The notes below the pieces were generated by a model. It ran no database searches. It was not told the origin of the DNA and saw nothing but the letters and a program-made list of their open reading frames with translations. DNA of 64,000 bases from the NCBI RefSeq assembly GCF_024713975.1, contig NC_091106.1, positions 13,728,501-13,792,500 on the forward strand, read 5' to 3'. Shown here in pieces: positions 62,922 through 64,000 of the stretch; position 1 is the stretch's first letter, and every line of letters starts with the position of its first letter. Position numbers and translations under genes: made by a program. The DNA is from Paralichthys olivaceus (Eukaryota > Chordata > Actinopteri > Pleuronectiformes > Paralichthyidae).

Positions 62922-64000
62922 CAACAATTTTAACAGCATTTCCACCCTGATCATCAGCTGATTAGCAACACAACACTTGTATGAAACAGGGAAGTGCTGC
63001 TTTTCCCAATATAGTGTTGTTGTTGTCATTGTTAAGATGGCTCTCACATTACACTGTCTCCTATAGCTGCAGGATCAGCTGTCCTTCTCTTTGTTGTAGC
63101 CTCCTTTACACCCAGGCCTGTTGTGTGTCATCATACCTGCTTGAGTACTTGCATGTGCAGTTTTTTCTACGTGTTTTTCAAAGATGCAAAGCGTGCGTGT
63201 TCACTTGTATGTGTGAAATGTTCCACTTCTTAAGTCCTTCTTGCTTAGGTATTTGGTGTGTCACTGGGTGTGTAAACCTCTCGCTCATCTTCATTTGGAG
63301 GCAGCAGTTCCTGTCTTCATGTAAAACACGGCTTCTTATAATACCACATGCATGATGATGATGATGCTGGCTTTGCCGTGGTGCTCAGCTGTTGGGGCGA
63401 GATGAAGAAGCAGCTGCGTCTGTCTGTGCATGTTACATCACTGTAGCCTTTAGTTATGTCTTACCAGTGTTGCAGAATGAGGGCTTGTTGCGATAAGGAC
63501 CCTCATTGTGTTGCTGGTATCTGTGGAGAGTGCATGCATTAACTTGCAAATAACACAATGCATATTCTCTTCTGCTGTCCTGCTGTGTAACTAATCCTGC
63601 CTCCTCACATGGGATTACTGCGTATGCTTTCCTTCTTCTCCACACAAACACTGAAGGCGTCAGCCGAGTGTTTGAGCAGTAACGACGGACGGTGGCCTTT
63701 CTGTGGGCCAGCAGTCTGAGCTGTAATCTTGGTTTCGTACTTGAGCGGAACAAATGAAAAATCTTGGCTTTGGGTTAAAAAAAAAAAAAAAAAAAGGAAT
63801 TGTTCAATGATTTCTTAATCTACTGTAGCAGGAAATATAAAAATGTGAGGCTTATGCGCCACTTTCAAGTCAACAGTTTTCCTGTAGTGAGTGTGCAGAT
63901 TTTATATTAGTTGAATTATATAGAATGTTCTGGGTTGAATTGGAAACATAAGTAAGAGACCATATTAAGTCATTGTTGCACTGCAGTGTGTTGACTTGTT
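62922..64000. other. Non-coding stretch to window end
   Basis: No gene recognised. It includes a short ATG/GAT triplet run near 63350 and a 20-bp poly-A at 63777-63796. If the CpG block at 61.6 kb is a first exon, this would be intron. The 124-aa Cys/Ser/Leu-rich frame at 62981-63355 has no splice sites or family signature that I can identify. Confidence 0.5.

Overview
The window is vertebrate nuclear DNA, almost certainly a ray-finned (teleost, probably percomorph) fish. The evidence is spliced genes with GT/AG introns, CpG-rich leader exons, many CA/GT and AGAT microsatellites, short intronic DNA-transposon remnants of a kind common in spiny-rayed fish, and proteins that align to human orthologues with fish-like differences. 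Species cannot be named. No bacterial, viral, CRISPR or retroviral structure is present.

Layout: (1) 1-5.0 kb: avpi1 on the minus strand, two coding exons (193 aa) plus a predicted untranslated first exon whose promoter carries a palindromic cAMP-response element. (2) 6.6-7.1 kb: marveld1 on the plus strand, one coding exon (166 aa). (3) 7.1-13.5 kb: non-coding, with microsatellites. (4) 13.7-16.6 kb: pgam1, four exons, complete 254-aa phosphoglycerate mutase. (5) 18.3-29.3 kb: slf2 (FAM178A), 21 coding exons, about 1347 aa, adaptor that brings SMC5/6 to damaged DNA. (6) 31-40.7 kb: washc2 (FAM21), 30 coding exons, about 1470 aa, the long tail subunit of the WASH complex. (7) 42.2-55.3 kb: zfand4, leader exon plus nine coding exons, 739 aa, ubiquitin-like domain and AN1 zinc finger. 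(8) 55.3-61.5 kb: non-coding with repeats. (9) 61.6-62.1 kb: CpG-rich stretch that may be the promoter/first exon of the next plus-strand gene. No coding exon follows before the window ends.

All exon models were derived by reading splice sites and checking phase. For all five multi-exon genes the summed exon lengths give an open frame from start to stop. The genes do not form one pathway. They are a conserved neighbourhood: in human, avpi1/marveld1/pgam1/slf2 orthologues lie on 10q24 and washc2/zfand4 orthologues on 10q11, so the window joins two human blocks.

The most notable observations are an acidic C-terminal tail on SLF2 with two SUMO-interaction-like motifs, a consensus CRE at the avpi1 promoter, a hAT-type element with an exact 8-bp target duplication inside zfand4, an interspersed repeat with a shared core at six places, GCTAGC/GCTAAC clusters at three of the promoters, and a perfect 15-bp inverted repeat near 61.1 kb. 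I found no convincing new multi-gene system.
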